Part shown: in pieces, positions 7,640 through 15,117 of the stretch | Numbering within the stretch: the first letter of the stretch is position 1 | Layout: each line of letters opens with the position of its first letter | Source: JBDNFP01 sp041689775 | GTDB lineage: Bacteria > Bacteroidota > Bacteroidia > Cytophagales > Spirosomataceae | Length of the DNA stretch: 25,544 nucleotides | Direction of reading: 5' to 3' | Assembly (NCBI GenBank): GCA_041689775.1 | Contig: JBDNFP010000146.1 | Coordinates: 1-25,544 of the forward strand | Translations under genes and position numbers: made by a program | The notes under the pieces: model-generated | Database searches by the model: none | What the model was told of the DNA's origin: nothing | What the model saw: the letters and a program-made list of their open reading frames with translations, nothing else

Positions 7640-7987
7640 TTACTTCGTTACGGCTACCTGTTCGCTGATGTCGCCAAAACTGATATCGTAGTGAGAAGCG
7701 TCGTATACACATATACCTTTCGAGATTAGCAGTACCTGCGGTGACTGGTGCTGTACACCAAACTCAGCAGCTACGGCAGACGATAAAGAACGGTTAGCAA
7801 TCAGATCGAGCAAGTAAGGCGCCGTGTCAGCAGCCTCTTCCCCTTTCCAGTTTCTTTCCATTCGCGATAAAGCCATTGAGCTGATCGAACAACGGGTACT
7901 ATGCTTAAATATCATAACCGGGTGTTCCTGAGACTCTGCCCGGATAGCTTCTAACTGTGCCTCTTCGGCAAGCAAATTCCAATTCAT
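7640..7987 (-). CDS. ytxJ: YtxJ (BrxC-type) monothiol bacilliredoxin
   Basis: YtxJ proteins are thioredoxin-fold monothiol bacilliredoxins that remove bacillithiol from S-bacillithiolated proteins. The 115-residue protein has FKHSTRCSISS with the single active cysteine Cys33, in the family TxC context. HQSPQVLLI has the cis-proline of the thioredoxin fold, and DASHYDI is the typical C-terminal motif. The ATG at 7987 is at the family N-terminus. Bacillithiol is made by many Bacteroidota as well as Firmicutes, so this gene suggests that the organism uses it; no bsh gene is in the window. It is convergent with the OsmC-type peroxidase gene. Confidence 0.9.
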   Translation of the reverse strand: MNWNLLAEEAQLEAIRAESQEHPVMIFKHSTRCSISSMALSRMERNWKGEEAADTAPYLLDLIANRSLSSAVAAEFGVQHQSPQVLLISKGICVYDASHYDISFGDISEQVAVTK

Positions 7988-8079
7988 ATCGGTACACTAA
8001 CTAGTTGATTTTACTTCAGAAGAAGAAAGCTAATCGTCCCTCCTTCTAAAACAAAACCCCAACCTCTTCCAAAAAAGTT

Positions 8080-8394
8080 TCAGGATAGGTGTCGGGTATC
8101 TAGTTTTTCGATCATTTCGTTCGACATGGTATCAGCATATACCCCGTAGGCGCTTACCAAAGTACCTTTGAGGCCACCTTTTGAGGCAATTGCATAGAGT
8201 ATCGAGCTATCCGAAGGGTTAGTCATACCCTCAAAACGGTATACCTCTTCTATTTCGAACTCCGCCGGCGAAAGCGCAATCATTTCCCCATCCACGTTAC
8301 TTTCCAGTCCGTGGGAAATCAAATTATAATCATATCGGAAGCCCCTGCTTTTCAGGTCGTTTAATGCTTCCACCATCGTTTCGTAGTCTTTCAT
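8080..8394 (-). CDS. Small conserved Bacteroidota protein, function unknown
   Basis: A 104-residue soluble protein starting MKDYETMVEALNDLKSRGF, with PAEFEIEEVYRFEGMTNPSDSSILYAI in the middle and a SAYGVYADTMSNEMIEKL ending. I recognise this pattern from a family widespread in Bacteroidota that databases often label phosphoribosylpyrophosphate synthetase. At about 100 residues it lacks the length and the PRPP loop of that enzyme, so the label should not be copied. No signal peptide, membrane segment or catalytic motif is visible. It is divergent from waaA, with 70 bp between the starts. Confidence 0.85.
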   Translation of the reverse strand: MKDYETMVEALNDLKSRGFRYDYNLISHGLESNVDGEMIALSPAEFEIEEVYRFEGMTNPSDSSILYAIASKGGLKGTLVSAYGVYADTMSNEMIEKLDTRHLS

Positions 8395-8411
8395 GAGTAT
8401 CCTAGTTTTAA

Positions 8412-8441
8412 TTGATGTTTAGAATAAGAATATTAGTTTTG
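8412..8441 (+). promoter_or_regulatory. waaA promoter, full Bacteroidetes consensus
   Basis: TTG (8412-8414), a 19-nt spacer and TAGTTTTG (8434-8441) match both promoter elements exactly. The predicted transcription start is about 8447, which leaves a leader of under 20 nt before the TTG at 8465. Confidence 0.65.
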
Positions 8442-8464
8442 CAGAAACCTTTCAGTACTACCCA

Positions 8465-9733
8465 TTGGCAATTTTTCTCTATCAAATATCCATCCGCGCG
8501 TACGCATTCATCATGCAGATAGTTGCTTTGTTTCACCCGAAAGCACGCGCGTGGGTAGCGGGGAGAAAAGGTTTGGTTATCAAGCTTCGGGCCGAGCTAC
8601 CACCCTTGATTCAATCAAGGCCGGTAGCCTGGTTTCACGCTGCTTCTTTGGGCGAATTTGAACAAGGACGCCCGGTTATTGAGGCATTCAAGGCACGCTA
8701 TCCCGATTATTTTATTCTCCTGACGTTCTTTTCCCCCTCCGGTTATGAAGTGCGAAAAAACTATGCCCAAGCCGATTATATCTGTTATTTACCCGTAGAT
8801 ACAGCCGCAAATGCAAAGCAATTTGTGCAGCTAACCAACCCCAAAGTAGCCTTCTTTATCAAGTATGAATTTTGGTACTACTACCTACGTGTATTACGCC
8901 AAGAAAACAGCATAATTCTCTCATTTTCAGCTATTTTCAGGCCAGGTCAATTGTTTTTTAAACCGTACGGAGGGTTTTACCGAAACCTGCTAAATTACTT
9001 TGATCACCTGCTGGTTCAAAACCAGGAATCAGCCGATCTATTAGAAGGCATTGATGTTCAACAGGTAACCGTGGCGGGAGATACCCGATTTGACCGGGTG
9101 ACCCAAATTGTGGAGGCCGCCCGAGATTTGCCCGAGATTGATGCTTTTGTACATAATACGTTCTGTCTGATAGTGGGTTCTGCCTGGGAGACCGACCGGG
9201 AGATACTGGTGCCCGCTCTCAATGCGATAGAGCAACCCATGCGGGTCATTATTGCTCCCCACGAAATTCATGAACAGGAGCTCAGTCGCTGGGAGCAGAC
9301 ACTAAATGGAAGCACATTACGCTACTCCGCTTACAAAGCTGCCAATTTTGACTTGTCAGTTTTCCCTTCCGCCAACAATCTGCTGATCGATAATATCGGA
9401 ATGTTGTCGTCGCTGTATCGTTACGGGCAGGTAGCGTATATCGGAGGTGCATTTGGGGCGGGCCTTCATAACATTCTGGAAGCCGCTACCTTTGGGTTAC
9501 CCATTTTGTTTGGGGATAAAAACTACCAAAAATTTCAGGAGGCCCTAGATCTTCGCTCCGAAGGAGGAGCCTGGGCGGTACACAACACGAACGAGTTGGA
9601 GCAGAAGCTACGGAAGTTCATGGAAGAGCCAGAATGTCGGGAGATTGCGGGGGAGATTTCTGAAAACTACGTCCGTTCTCATACCGGAGCTACGGACGCA
9701 GTTATGCGGTGTCTAACTGGCTATCTTCAATAA
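8465..9733 (+). CDS. waaA: 3-deoxy-D-manno-octulosonic acid (Kdo) transferase
   Basis: WaaA (KdtA, family GT30) transfers Kdo from CMP-Kdo to lipid A precursor at the inner face of the cytoplasmic membrane. The 422-residue protein has a hydrophobic N-terminal membrane anchor, and the acceptor-side motif HAASLGEFEQGRP at 58-70 with the conserved Glu residues. It also has a C-terminal nucleotide-sugar domain ending in VAYIGGAFGAGLHNILEAA and the GLPILFG segment. The start is TTG at 8465. No in-frame ATG lies upstream before a stop at 8420, and the ATG at 8513 would remove part of the conserved LYQISIRAYAF anchor. The consensus promoter just upstream fits this short leader. Its stop is only 4 bp from the stop of the convergent ROK gene. 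Confidence 0.94.
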   Translation: MAIFLYQISIRAYAFIMQIVALFHPKARAWVAGRKGLVIKLRAELPPLIQSRPVAWFHAASLGEFEQGRPVIEAFKARYPDYFILLTFFSPSGYEVRKNYAQADYICYLPVDTAANAKQFVQLTNPKVAFFIKYEFWYYYLRVLRQENSIILSFSAIFRPGQLFFKPYGGFYRNLLNYFDHLLVQNQESADLLEGIDVQQVTVAGDTRFDRVTQIVEAARDLPEIDAFVHNTFCLIVGSAWETDREILVPALNAIEQPMRVIIAPHEIHEQELSRWEQTLNGSTLRYSAYKAANFDLSVFPSANNLLIDNIGMLSSLYRYGQVAYIGGAFGAGLHNILEAATFGLPILFGDKNYQKFQEALDLRSEGGAWAVHNTNELEQKLRKFMEEPECREIAGEISENYVRSHTGATDAVMRCLTGYLQ

Positions 9734-9737
9734 AGAA

Positions 9738-10958
9738 TCAGCTGAACTCTTTGGTTACCAGCTGCTCAATCAGGTGAGCCTGAATACCCCATAGCCTAGC
9801 TTTGCTACCAAGCTGGGAAATACGGATCGAAAGGGAACTCTTAAAATCAGATAAGCAATACTTATTAATTGCCTGCTCCACGGGGTTCGAAATGTACGGA
9901 CCGGCTTCGGCCAGTACGCCCGTAACAATCACAATTTCAGGATTGAAGAGATGTACCGCAGTAGCAATACCTTTCCCAAGTTCCATGCCGAGCTTGCTCA
10001 ACAGATCGATACAAAATCCATCGCCATTATGAGCTGCCTTAATAATATGTTGCGTATCCAACGCCTCACCCTCTTTTAAGAGTTTCGGTAGCGTAGTGAT
10101 GCGTCCGGCCAGGATTCCCGCCTTGGCCTCCCGAATAAGAGCAAAGCCCGAAGTAATGGTATCAAGACACCCTATTTTACCGCAATGACACAACAGACCG
10201 TCGGGTTGTACTTGTATGTGGCCCAATTCTCCGGCAAAACCGGAAGATCCGTTAAAGACTTCTCCGTTGAGCAGAATTCCCATCCCAACGCCCCAGTCGA
10301 TATTGACCGTCAGTACGTGCTTTTTACCTTTGGCCAAACCAAACCGGTGCTCCCCGATGGTAGTAGCCCGTGTATCGTTTATGAGCACAACGGGCAACCC
10401 GAAGTGTTCTTCCAGGCGCGACGACAACGATATATCGGGTAGGGTAAGATGAGAGTAGGTCTGATTAATTCCCTTCTGAGCGTTGATAAGACCCGGCATA
10501 GACACACCAATTCCCCAGAGTTTTTCCGGCAGAATGGAGTGGAACTGTAAGAACTCATCCGCCTCACTGAATAATGAATTCAGAAACATTTTGGGGTCAT
10601 CCAACTTCACGTCTACTTGTCGTTTCACCACCAATTTATTCGCCAGATCAAAAATAACCAACTGCATATCGTGGCGGTTGATATCCATGATTAAGGTATA
10701 GTGCTTCTGGGCGTTCAATCCGTACAAGACCGGAGGGCGTCCGGCACGGGCGGGCCCAGTACCTGTTTCATTAATCCACCCTTCTTTGATGAGGTCATTT
10801 ACAATACCGGTGGCCGAGGGGATACTCGCGTGAAACAGACGGGCCATTTTGTTAATGGAGGTCTGACCGGACTGATATAATTCAAGAATCAAACTGCTTC
10901 TCAGACGATTTCTGCGAATGTCAATTACGGAATTAGCTTCCTCTGTAATTACTGTCAT
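9738..10958 (-). CDS. ROK-family transcriptional regulator
   Basis: A NagC/Mlc/XylR-type sugar-sensing regulator of 406 residues. A winged helix-turn-helix occupies about 18-70 (SINKMARLFHASIPSATGIVNDLIKEGWI). A ROK domain follows with GELGH at 243-247 and the zinc site CHCGKIGCL (Cys257, Cys259, Cys264 with His247). The kinase phosphate motif (DxGGT) is replaced by DINRHDM at 92-98, and the later glycine motif reads NIDWGVGMGIL. It should therefore bind a sugar or sugar phosphate but is unlikely to phosphorylate it. Asp195 of the NDTRA segment is kept. No sugar-use genes are adjacent, so the regulon is unknown. It is convergent with waaA and divergent from rsgA. Confidence 0.92.
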   Translation of the reverse strand: MTVITEEANSVIDIRRNRLRSSLILELYQSGQTSINKMARLFHASIPSATGIVNDLIKEGWINETGTGPARAGRPPVLYGLNAQKHYTLIMDINRHDMQLVIFDLANKLVVKRQVDVKLDDPKMFLNSLFSEADEFLQFHSILPEKLWGIGVSMPGLINAQKGINQTYSHLTLPDISLSSRLEEHFGLPVVLINDTRATTIGEHRFGLAKGKKHVLTVNIDWGVGMGILLNGEVFNGSSGFAGELGHIQVQPDGLLCHCGKIGCLDTITSGFALIREAKAGILAGRITTLPKLLKEGEALDTQHIIKAAHNGDGFCIDLLSKLGMELGKGIATAVHLFNPEIVIVTGVLAEAGPYISNPVEQAINKYCLSDFKSSLSIRISQLGSKARLWGIQAHLIEQLVTKEFS

Positions 10959-10984
10959 GGAGCTGTTGTAACGGGGTTAAAAAT

Positions 10985-11008
10985 GTCTGTCAAGTTTTTT
11001 GAACAGAC
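10985..11008 (-). promoter_or_regulatory. Inverted repeat in ROK gene leader
   Basis: GTCTGT-CAA (10985-10993) faces TTG-A-ACAGAC (10999-11008) with one bulged base. It lies 27-50 bp upstream of the ROK start, between the putative -7 element and the start codon. It could be an autoregulatory operator or an mRNA hairpin. Confidence 0.35.
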
Positions 11009-11077
11009 TTCTTGGGTAGGTTGTTTCGTTGTAGACACTGCTAAAAATAGAAGGAAACGTACCATGCTATAAAGATA

Positions 11078-11085
11078 CAAAGTTA
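11078..11085 (-). promoter_or_regulatory. Putative -7 element for the ROK gene
   Basis: TAACTTTG on the minus strand matches TAnnTTTG exactly. The upstream region is T-rich on this strand but lacks a clear TTG at the right distance. The leader would be about 110 nt and would include the inverted repeat at 10985-11008. Confidence 0.4.
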
Positions 11086-11255
11086 AGTTTTCTTTTATTA
11101 AAAAAAATTAATAATTATTAAACAGAGCGTTCAAATGGTGAGGAGAGAGCAAAAAACTATTCAAACCCTGATTTTCGGGACAAATTTAACGTAATGATTT
11201 CATATAGTTTCGAACATGTTAGTCGCATCCTTCTACTTATTTTTCAATTATTCTT

Positions 11256-11298
11256 GAAGATACTATTTGAAGGTTCAGTCTGAACTTATAGTATCTTC
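11256..11298. repeat. 43-bp nested inverted repeat before rsgA
   Basis: The outer arms GAAGATACTAT (11256-11266) and ATAGTATCTTC (11288-11298) are perfectly complementary. Inside them GTTCAG (11273-11278) and CTGAAC (11280-11285) form a second perfect pair. The structure lies 38 bp before the chosen rsgA start. No T-run follows on either strand, so it is not a standard intrinsic terminator. It may be an operator or a leader hairpin. The rest of the 377-bp gap between the ROK and rsgA starts is AT-rich with no gene. Confidence 0.6.
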
Positions 11299-11335
11299 GT
11301 ATCATTATATAGGGTATATAACTAAGGAATTCGTC

Positions 11336-12262
11336 TTGAAAAAAGGATTAGTAATGCGTTCCACGGGGTCGTGGTATGATGTAAAGGATCAGGAAGGACA
11401 TCTCTGGCAGTGTCGGTTGAAGGGTAAGTTTAAGATAAAGGGTTTTAAAGTAACTAACCCGATCGCGGTTGGTGATAAAGTGGATTTTGATATTGAAGAC
11501 AAAACCGAAAATACGGGAATCATTGTTAATATAAAACCACGAACAAATTACCTGATACGACAGTCGGTGCATAAGACCGCCCACGCCCACATGCTAGCCG
11601 CAAATGTGGATCAGGCAATACTGGTAGCTACTCTTTTCTTCCCACGGACTTCGCTGGGCTTCATTGACCGCTTCATGGTCATTGCCGAATCTTTCCGGAT
11701 TCCGGTTGTACTTATTTTTAACAAGCAAGATTTGCTCGACAAGGAAATTGCTGACTATCAGAACGAACTGATGGCACTATACGAAAGTCTGGGCTATCGA
11801 TGTCTGGCGACTACGGCCACTGATGGACACGGACTTGACGCAGTTAAAGCGATACTAACGGGCAAGGTTTCGGTTCTTTCCGGGCACTCGGGAGTAGGTA
11901 AATCGTCGCTCATCAATGCGATTGCTCCCGAACTTACCCTACGCACAAAAGAGGTATCTACTTTTGCCAACAAGGGAGTACATACGACCACGTTTGCCGA
12001 GATGTTTGAGATAGAACCGGATACATACATAGTCGATTCACCAGGCATTAAAGAGCTAGGACTCTCTGAAATTAGTCCAAAGGAAATCAGCCATTTTTTT
12101 CCTGAAATGCGTGATCTACTCAATCAATGCCGCTACGACGATTGTCTGCACATCAATGAGCCCGGCTGCGCCGTAAAGGAAGCGGTATCGGAAGGTACAA
12201 TTGCCATGAGCCGATTCGACAGCTACCTCAGTATGGTAGGTGGACAAGACAACCGAAGGTAG
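11336..12262 (+). CDS. rsgA: Ribosome small-subunit-dependent GTPase A
   Basis: RsgA is a circularly permuted GTPase that assists late maturation of the 30S subunit. It has an N-terminal OB-fold, a permuted G domain with NKQD (G4) at residues 129-132, the P-loop GHSGVGKS at 183-190 and DSPG (G3) at 234-237. A C-terminal zinc site consists of Cys265, Cys270, His272 and Cys278. I placed the start at TTG 11336, giving 308 residues. The protein then begins MKKGLVMRSTGSWYDV, the usual family opening, with AAGGA-like TAAGGA eight bases upstream. The open frame could start at a TTG at 11267, but that would put the start inside a large inverted repeat. The ATG at 11354 would cut into the first OB-fold strand. 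Confidence 0.94.
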   Translation: MKKGLVMRSTGSWYDVKDQEGHLWQCRLKGKFKIKGFKVTNPIAVGDKVDFDIEDKTENTGIIVNIKPRTNYLIRQSVHKTAHAHMLAANVDQAILVATLFFPRTSLGFIDRFMVIAESFRIPVVLIFNKQDLLDKEIADYQNELMALYESLGYRCLATTATDGHGLDAVKAILTGKVSVLSGHSGVGKSSLINAIAPELTLRTKEVSTFANKGVHTTTFAEMFEIEPDTYIVDSPGIKELGLSEISPKEISHFFPEMRDLLNQCRYDDCLHINEPGCAVKEAVSEGTIAMSRFDSYLSMVGGQDNRR

Positions 12263-12316
12263 GCTAACCGACCAAAGGAGTATGAAACTTTTCGATCAGT
12301 ACCTACTTGAAACCAA

Positions 12317-13045
12317 CTAGTTATTCAAAGCGCCTTTGTCAATCCAGACCTTAACCTGTTCGATAGAGCAGGTGGGAATCTTGCTACTTACCGAAGGCAT
12401 AGCACTAAATCCCGACTCGTGGGTAATTGATCCGTACAAATAACCACTTCTGGCCTGAGCTGAAACTCCTGAGTAGATGCTTAAATCGATTCCGGCAGTT
12501 GCGCCAGCTCCACTGTGGCATCCGGTACAGTATTTTTGCATAATTGGGGCGATAGTTTGGGTATAAGTAACGTTTGATACATCACAAGTACCCGTACTAC
12601 TGCTAGAACCTTGACATACCAAATTTTTCGCCCCCTGCTGTATCCATTGACCAATAATGGCAATCTGCTCAGTAGGCAGTGGTGATGCTCCCTGTGGCAT
12701 ACGATTCTCTCCTTTATTGGTTAAAGACGTATACATTTTACTTCCCGAGGGGTTTCCTAGTCGTACTTTCCCGGTTCTGATCGTCTGCGAATAGCTACTG
12801 TACGAAATACCCTCAGCGTGATCTTTATCGTTGTGACACCCGCTTTTAGTGCAGTTTAAAATCAGGATTGGCTGGATATCCTGCTCGTAGTACATCTGGG
12901 ACGGATCACAGCCTTGTCCGTTTCCATCAGCCACTATTACCTCCGGTGGAATGTCTGGCTTATGATACACGCAAGAGGACACGTAAAGCAATAGAATAGG
13001 AAGCAAGCTCATGGTCTTACGTACATATCGCTTAATGGCTTTCAT
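12317..13045 (-). CDS. Di-haem c-type cytochrome-like lipoprotein
   Basis: A 242-residue exported protein. The N-terminus has a basic/hydrophobic signal and a lipobox-like YVSSC with Cys25, so it is probably membrane anchored through lipid. Two similar cytochrome-type halves follow. The first has NCTKSGCH, Cys65 to Cys70-His71, which is a CX4CH arrangement. The second has CTGCH at 173-177, the normal CX2CH. Each half has a later Met-Pro (RMPQG near 116, AMPSV near 216) that could supply the distal Met ligand. A role in periplasmic electron transfer is inferred. It overlaps the YceI gene by 4 bp and is the last gene of the sigma/redox run. Planctomycete-type cytochrome domains look similar. 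Confidence 0.85.
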   Translation of the reverse strand: MKAIKRYVRKTMSLLPILLLYVSSCVYHKPDIPPEVIVADGNGQGCDPSQMYYEQDIQPILILNCTKSGCHNDKDHAEGISYSSYSQTIRTGKVRLGNPSGSKMYTSLTNKGENRMPQGASPLPTEQIAIIGQWIQQGAKNLVCQGSSSSTGTCDVSNVTYTQTIAPIMQKYCTGCHSGAGATAGIDLSIYSGVSAQARSGYLYGSITHESGFSAMPSVSSKIPTCSIEQVKVWIDKGALNN

Positions 13046-13608
13046 TTTTGGGCAGTTTTTTGGTACGGAACGTAGGAAAACTGCGCCTTCACCGCAATCA
13101 CTTCGGCTATTTTCGCGATTACAATTTTGGGAATATCAATTTTATGTTCGGCCAAGGGTACGTCGAAGTTACAGGTTAAAGCCAGCTGGTTTCCCTTCAC
13201 AACGAGCGTACCTTGTATCAGGCGTTCTTTGGCTATACCATGCATGGTCAAAATGCCTTGTGCATTAACCACGTAAGTACCGTCTTTGGTGTAGTCGATC
13301 GCCTCCTTGATTTTACCCTTGAATAGGGCAGTAGGGTACTTCTCCGTTTCCATGTAGTTTTCATTAAAATGCTCCTCCATAAGGTTATTCGGAAAATGAA
13401 AGTCTCTTATGTTCATCTTGATGGCCACTTCTCCGGTAGCACTATTGAGTAAACTGCTAACCTTTGTGTTGGTTGCCTGAATATCTTCAATCGGCGTAGC
13501 AGAGAAGAATTTAACTTCGGTAGTTTGGGCTATATACAGATTTTGAGCTTCGGCCGTATAGGTAATACAGAACCAAGCTACCAGCAGTATGATGCTTAGC
13601 TTTTTCAT
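13042..13608 (-). CDS. YceI family periplasmic lipocalin-like protein
   Basis: YceI proteins are periplasmic beta-barrels that bind long isoprenoid chains such as ubiquinone-like lipids. The 188-residue protein has a signal peptide (MKKLSIILLVAWF, cleavage near residue 22). The body contains VKFFSATPIEDIQATN, FPNNLMEEHFNENYMETEKYPTA with the family's EKYP motif, and LTMHGIAKE, matching the LtiHGvtk segment of YceI. The last bases overlap the di-haem lipoprotein gene by 4 bp (ATGA), so the two are translationally coupled. The DUF5777 gene lies 23 bp upstream. In this context it may carry a quinone or other isoprenoid for the neighbouring redox proteins; that is inference. Confidence 0.9.
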   Translation of the reverse strand: MKKLSIILLVAWFCITYTAEAQNLYIAQTTEVKFFSATPIEDIQATNTKVSSLLNSATGEVAIKMNIRDFHFPNNLMEEHFNENYMETEKYPTALFKGKIKEAIDYTKDGTYVVNAQGILTMHGIAKERLIQGTLVVKGNQLALTCNFDVPLAEHKIDIPKIVIAKIAEVIAVKAQFSYVPYQKTAQK

Positions 13609-13631
13609 AATTAAAAGGACTATTTTATAAC

Positions 13632-14561
13632 TTATTTAGTAGGTTTTTGTGCTTTCTTATCGAAGCTAAATGTTCGGGATAAATTGAATCCATAGTGAAT
13701 ATCACCACTACCCCAGGCGCCGGTCGTTTCCGTCAGAAACTGTCTTTCTACCATACCCAAAGAGTTGGTAAAATGCAGCTGAAATACGTGACCTCCCGTT
13801 TCGATATCAACACCAACCGACAATGTATTCTTAAACTGGGGATCGATCTGATTGGGTAATACATAAAAATATTCGGCGTTAAGCGAGGTTCTTTTACTAA
13901 TCTTAAAACGGCCACCTATTCCCACCGCAGCCACCAGATTAGTTTCATAGGGTGTGTTGGTCAGGTTTCGGTGAAGTACCGTTGGACTGACTTGCAATGA
14001 TAAGCGCTCACTGAACTTTCGGGCAATAAGGAGCTGCCCAAAGTAGGTCATCCGGTCGACAAAAAGCGTAGGTTGGGTTTCGTCAATGGGCTTCATGGTA
14101 TTCAGCGACGTTCCTCCCACCACCACCACTGTTATCGGCATAGTACGAGCACCGCTTGACTGCCGTAGCAGCTTATACTTGGCATATCCATCGTAGGTTT
14201 TTCCGGTAGTGGCCCGCCCTACTCCCACCGTCAGGCGGTCAGTAAGCCCATAATCAAAAAAGAGCTTCATGCTTGCCTGATCAAGCCCCCAAAGATTGTA
14301 GGCACCCGAATTAACTCTACCAAAGCGGTGCGAAATACGAAAATCAAGGTGATTCTTGGCCACGGTTTCAATGGAATGCCCATTAATGATACGGCTCGAT
14401 TTGAAGGTATACTTCGTGTAAGTAGTCTCTTTCTTTTCGGTCGATTCCAGCATGTCCATGAGATCATTCTGGGCATATACTACCCAGGAATGACTGGTCA
14501 ACAGGATAAAGAAAAGCAGTCGAGGCAAGCCCGACCTATATTTAATGCGGAAGGAAATCAT
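13632..14561 (-). CDS. DUF5777-type outer-membrane beta-barrel protein
   Basis: A 309-residue exported protein with a signal peptide ending at about Ala30 (VVYA before QND). The mature protein has the pattern I associate with DUF5777: ETTYTKYTFKSSRIINGHS, then NHLDFRISHRFG and LWGLDQASMKLFFDYGLTDRLTVG, followed by many amphipathic strands. No enzyme residues were recognised. It probably sits in the outer membrane. It lies between the Rieske and YceI genes (79 and 23 bp gaps) in the same transcriptional direction, so it may form the outer-membrane part of the same redox module. The 79-bp gap upstream contains a duplicated piece of the Rieske gene. Confidence 0.85.
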   Translation of the reverse strand: MISFRIKYRSGLPRLLFFILLTSHSWVVYAQNDLMDMLESTEKKETTYTKYTFKSSRIINGHSIETVAKNHLDFRISHRFGRVNSGAYNLWGLDQASMKLFFDYGLTDRLTVGVGRATTGKTYDGYAKYKLLRQSSGARTMPITVVVVGGTSLNTMKPIDETQPTLFVDRMTYFGQLLIARKFSERLSLQVSPTVLHRNLTNTPYETNLVAAVGIGGRFKISKRTSLNAEYFYVLPNQIDPQFKNTLSVGVDIETGGHVFQLHFTNSLGMVERQFLTETTGAWGSGDIHYGFNLSRTFSFDKKAQKPTK

Positions 14562-14574
14562 GCTATTCAGCGAG

Positions 14575-14603
14575 TTAGGTGCGAACCACCGTGAGGATAG
14601 TAC
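14575..14603 (-). pseudogene. Duplicated remnant of the Rieske gene 3' end
   Basis: This 29-bp stretch matches the last 29 bp of the Rieske gene (14641-14669) at 27 positions. It lies exactly 66 bp downstream, so it is in the same codon phase. Read in frame it encodes TILTVVRT and a stop, against TILTVART and a stop in the intact gene. It is too short to be a gene and looks like the tail of a lost tandem paralogue or a partial duplication. Confidence 0.6.
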
Positions 14604-14608
14604 ATTTT

Positions 14609-14632
14609 GGGAGTAGCTTTTACACTACTCCC
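14609..14632. repeat. Perfect 8-bp hairpin between Rieske tail copies
   Basis: GGGAGTAG (14609-14616) pairs with CTACTCCC (14625-14632) around an 8-nt loop. On the minus strand it is followed by AAAATG, not a T-run. It may be an mRNA processing or stabilising hairpin between the Rieske and DUF5777 genes, or a weak terminator. Confidence 0.5.
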
Positions 14633-14640
14633 GTGAATTG

Positions 14641-15087
14641 TTAGGTGCGAGCCACAGTGAGGATAGTACCATTTAGCTGAGTCTGGTAAGAAGCAATACC
14701 ACGGCTACCGTTACTATTCAACCCTTTACCACTCGTACTAAACCGGGCACCGTGGGCAGAACAGTAAAACTCTCCGTTGACGTAGGATACCTGTGTTTGA
14801 CCTTCATGACTACATACCTGCGTTACAGCGGCAAATGTGGTAGCACCCGTGCGGGCTATTACCGTTTGGCTAACTACCACATATCCTCCCACCGTATTAA
14901 GCGCTTTATTGGATGCCACGCTCAAGTCAACCGTTAGATCGCCTTGTACCTGTGGGGCAACCGCCTGCCCGTCGTTCACGCAGCTGGTCAACGATGATCC
15001 GGCGCAGTATACTGCCAGCAAGGCAGTTCCTTTAAATCCCAGATTTTTAAGAAAATTATTCCGATTCATTTTTTCAACTTGTTCCAT
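14641..15087 (-). CDS. Rieske [2Fe-2S] lipoprotein
   Basis: A 148-residue exported Rieske-fold electron-transfer protein. The two cluster-binding boxes are CSHEG (Cys92, His94) and CSAHG (Cys109, His112), in the order and approximate spacing of Rieske domains. The N-terminus is hydrophobic with LTSC at 33-36, a good lipobox, so Cys36 is probably lipidated and the domain faces the periplasm. Two starts are possible: ATG 15087 and ATG 15069 (MNRNNFLKNLG). The second resembles the usual opening of this group, and the first gives six extra residues. It is not part of a bc-type complex, since no cytochrome b gene is adjacent. It starts 30 bp after the upstream beta-barrel gene and is probably co-transcribed with it. 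Confidence 0.92.
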   Translation of the reverse strand: MEQVEKMNRNNFLKNLGFKGTALLAVYCAGSSLTSCVNDGQAVAPQVQGDLTVDLSVASNKALNTVGGYVVVSQTVIARTGATTFAAVTQVCSHEGQTQVSYVNGEFYCSAHGARFSTSGKGLNSNGSRGIASYQTQLNGTILTVART

Positions 15088-15117
15088 TTTTCTGAGGGTG
15101 TTACTGTTTGTTAATTA

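Noticed and set aside
9738..10958. A ROK sugar kinase such as glucokinase
   Set aside because: It has an N-terminal winged helix domain and lacks the DxGGT phosphate motif, so it is a regulator.
11267..11335. An N-terminal extension of RsgA from the TTG at 11267
   Set aside because: The added 23 residues do not look like the family and lie within the large inverted repeat; the TTG at 11336 has a Shine-Dalgarno-like TAAGGA and the expected N-terminus.
14609..14632. Intrinsic terminator between the Rieske and DUF5777 genes
   Set aside because: The hairpin is good but no T-run follows on either strand; it was kept only as a hairpin.
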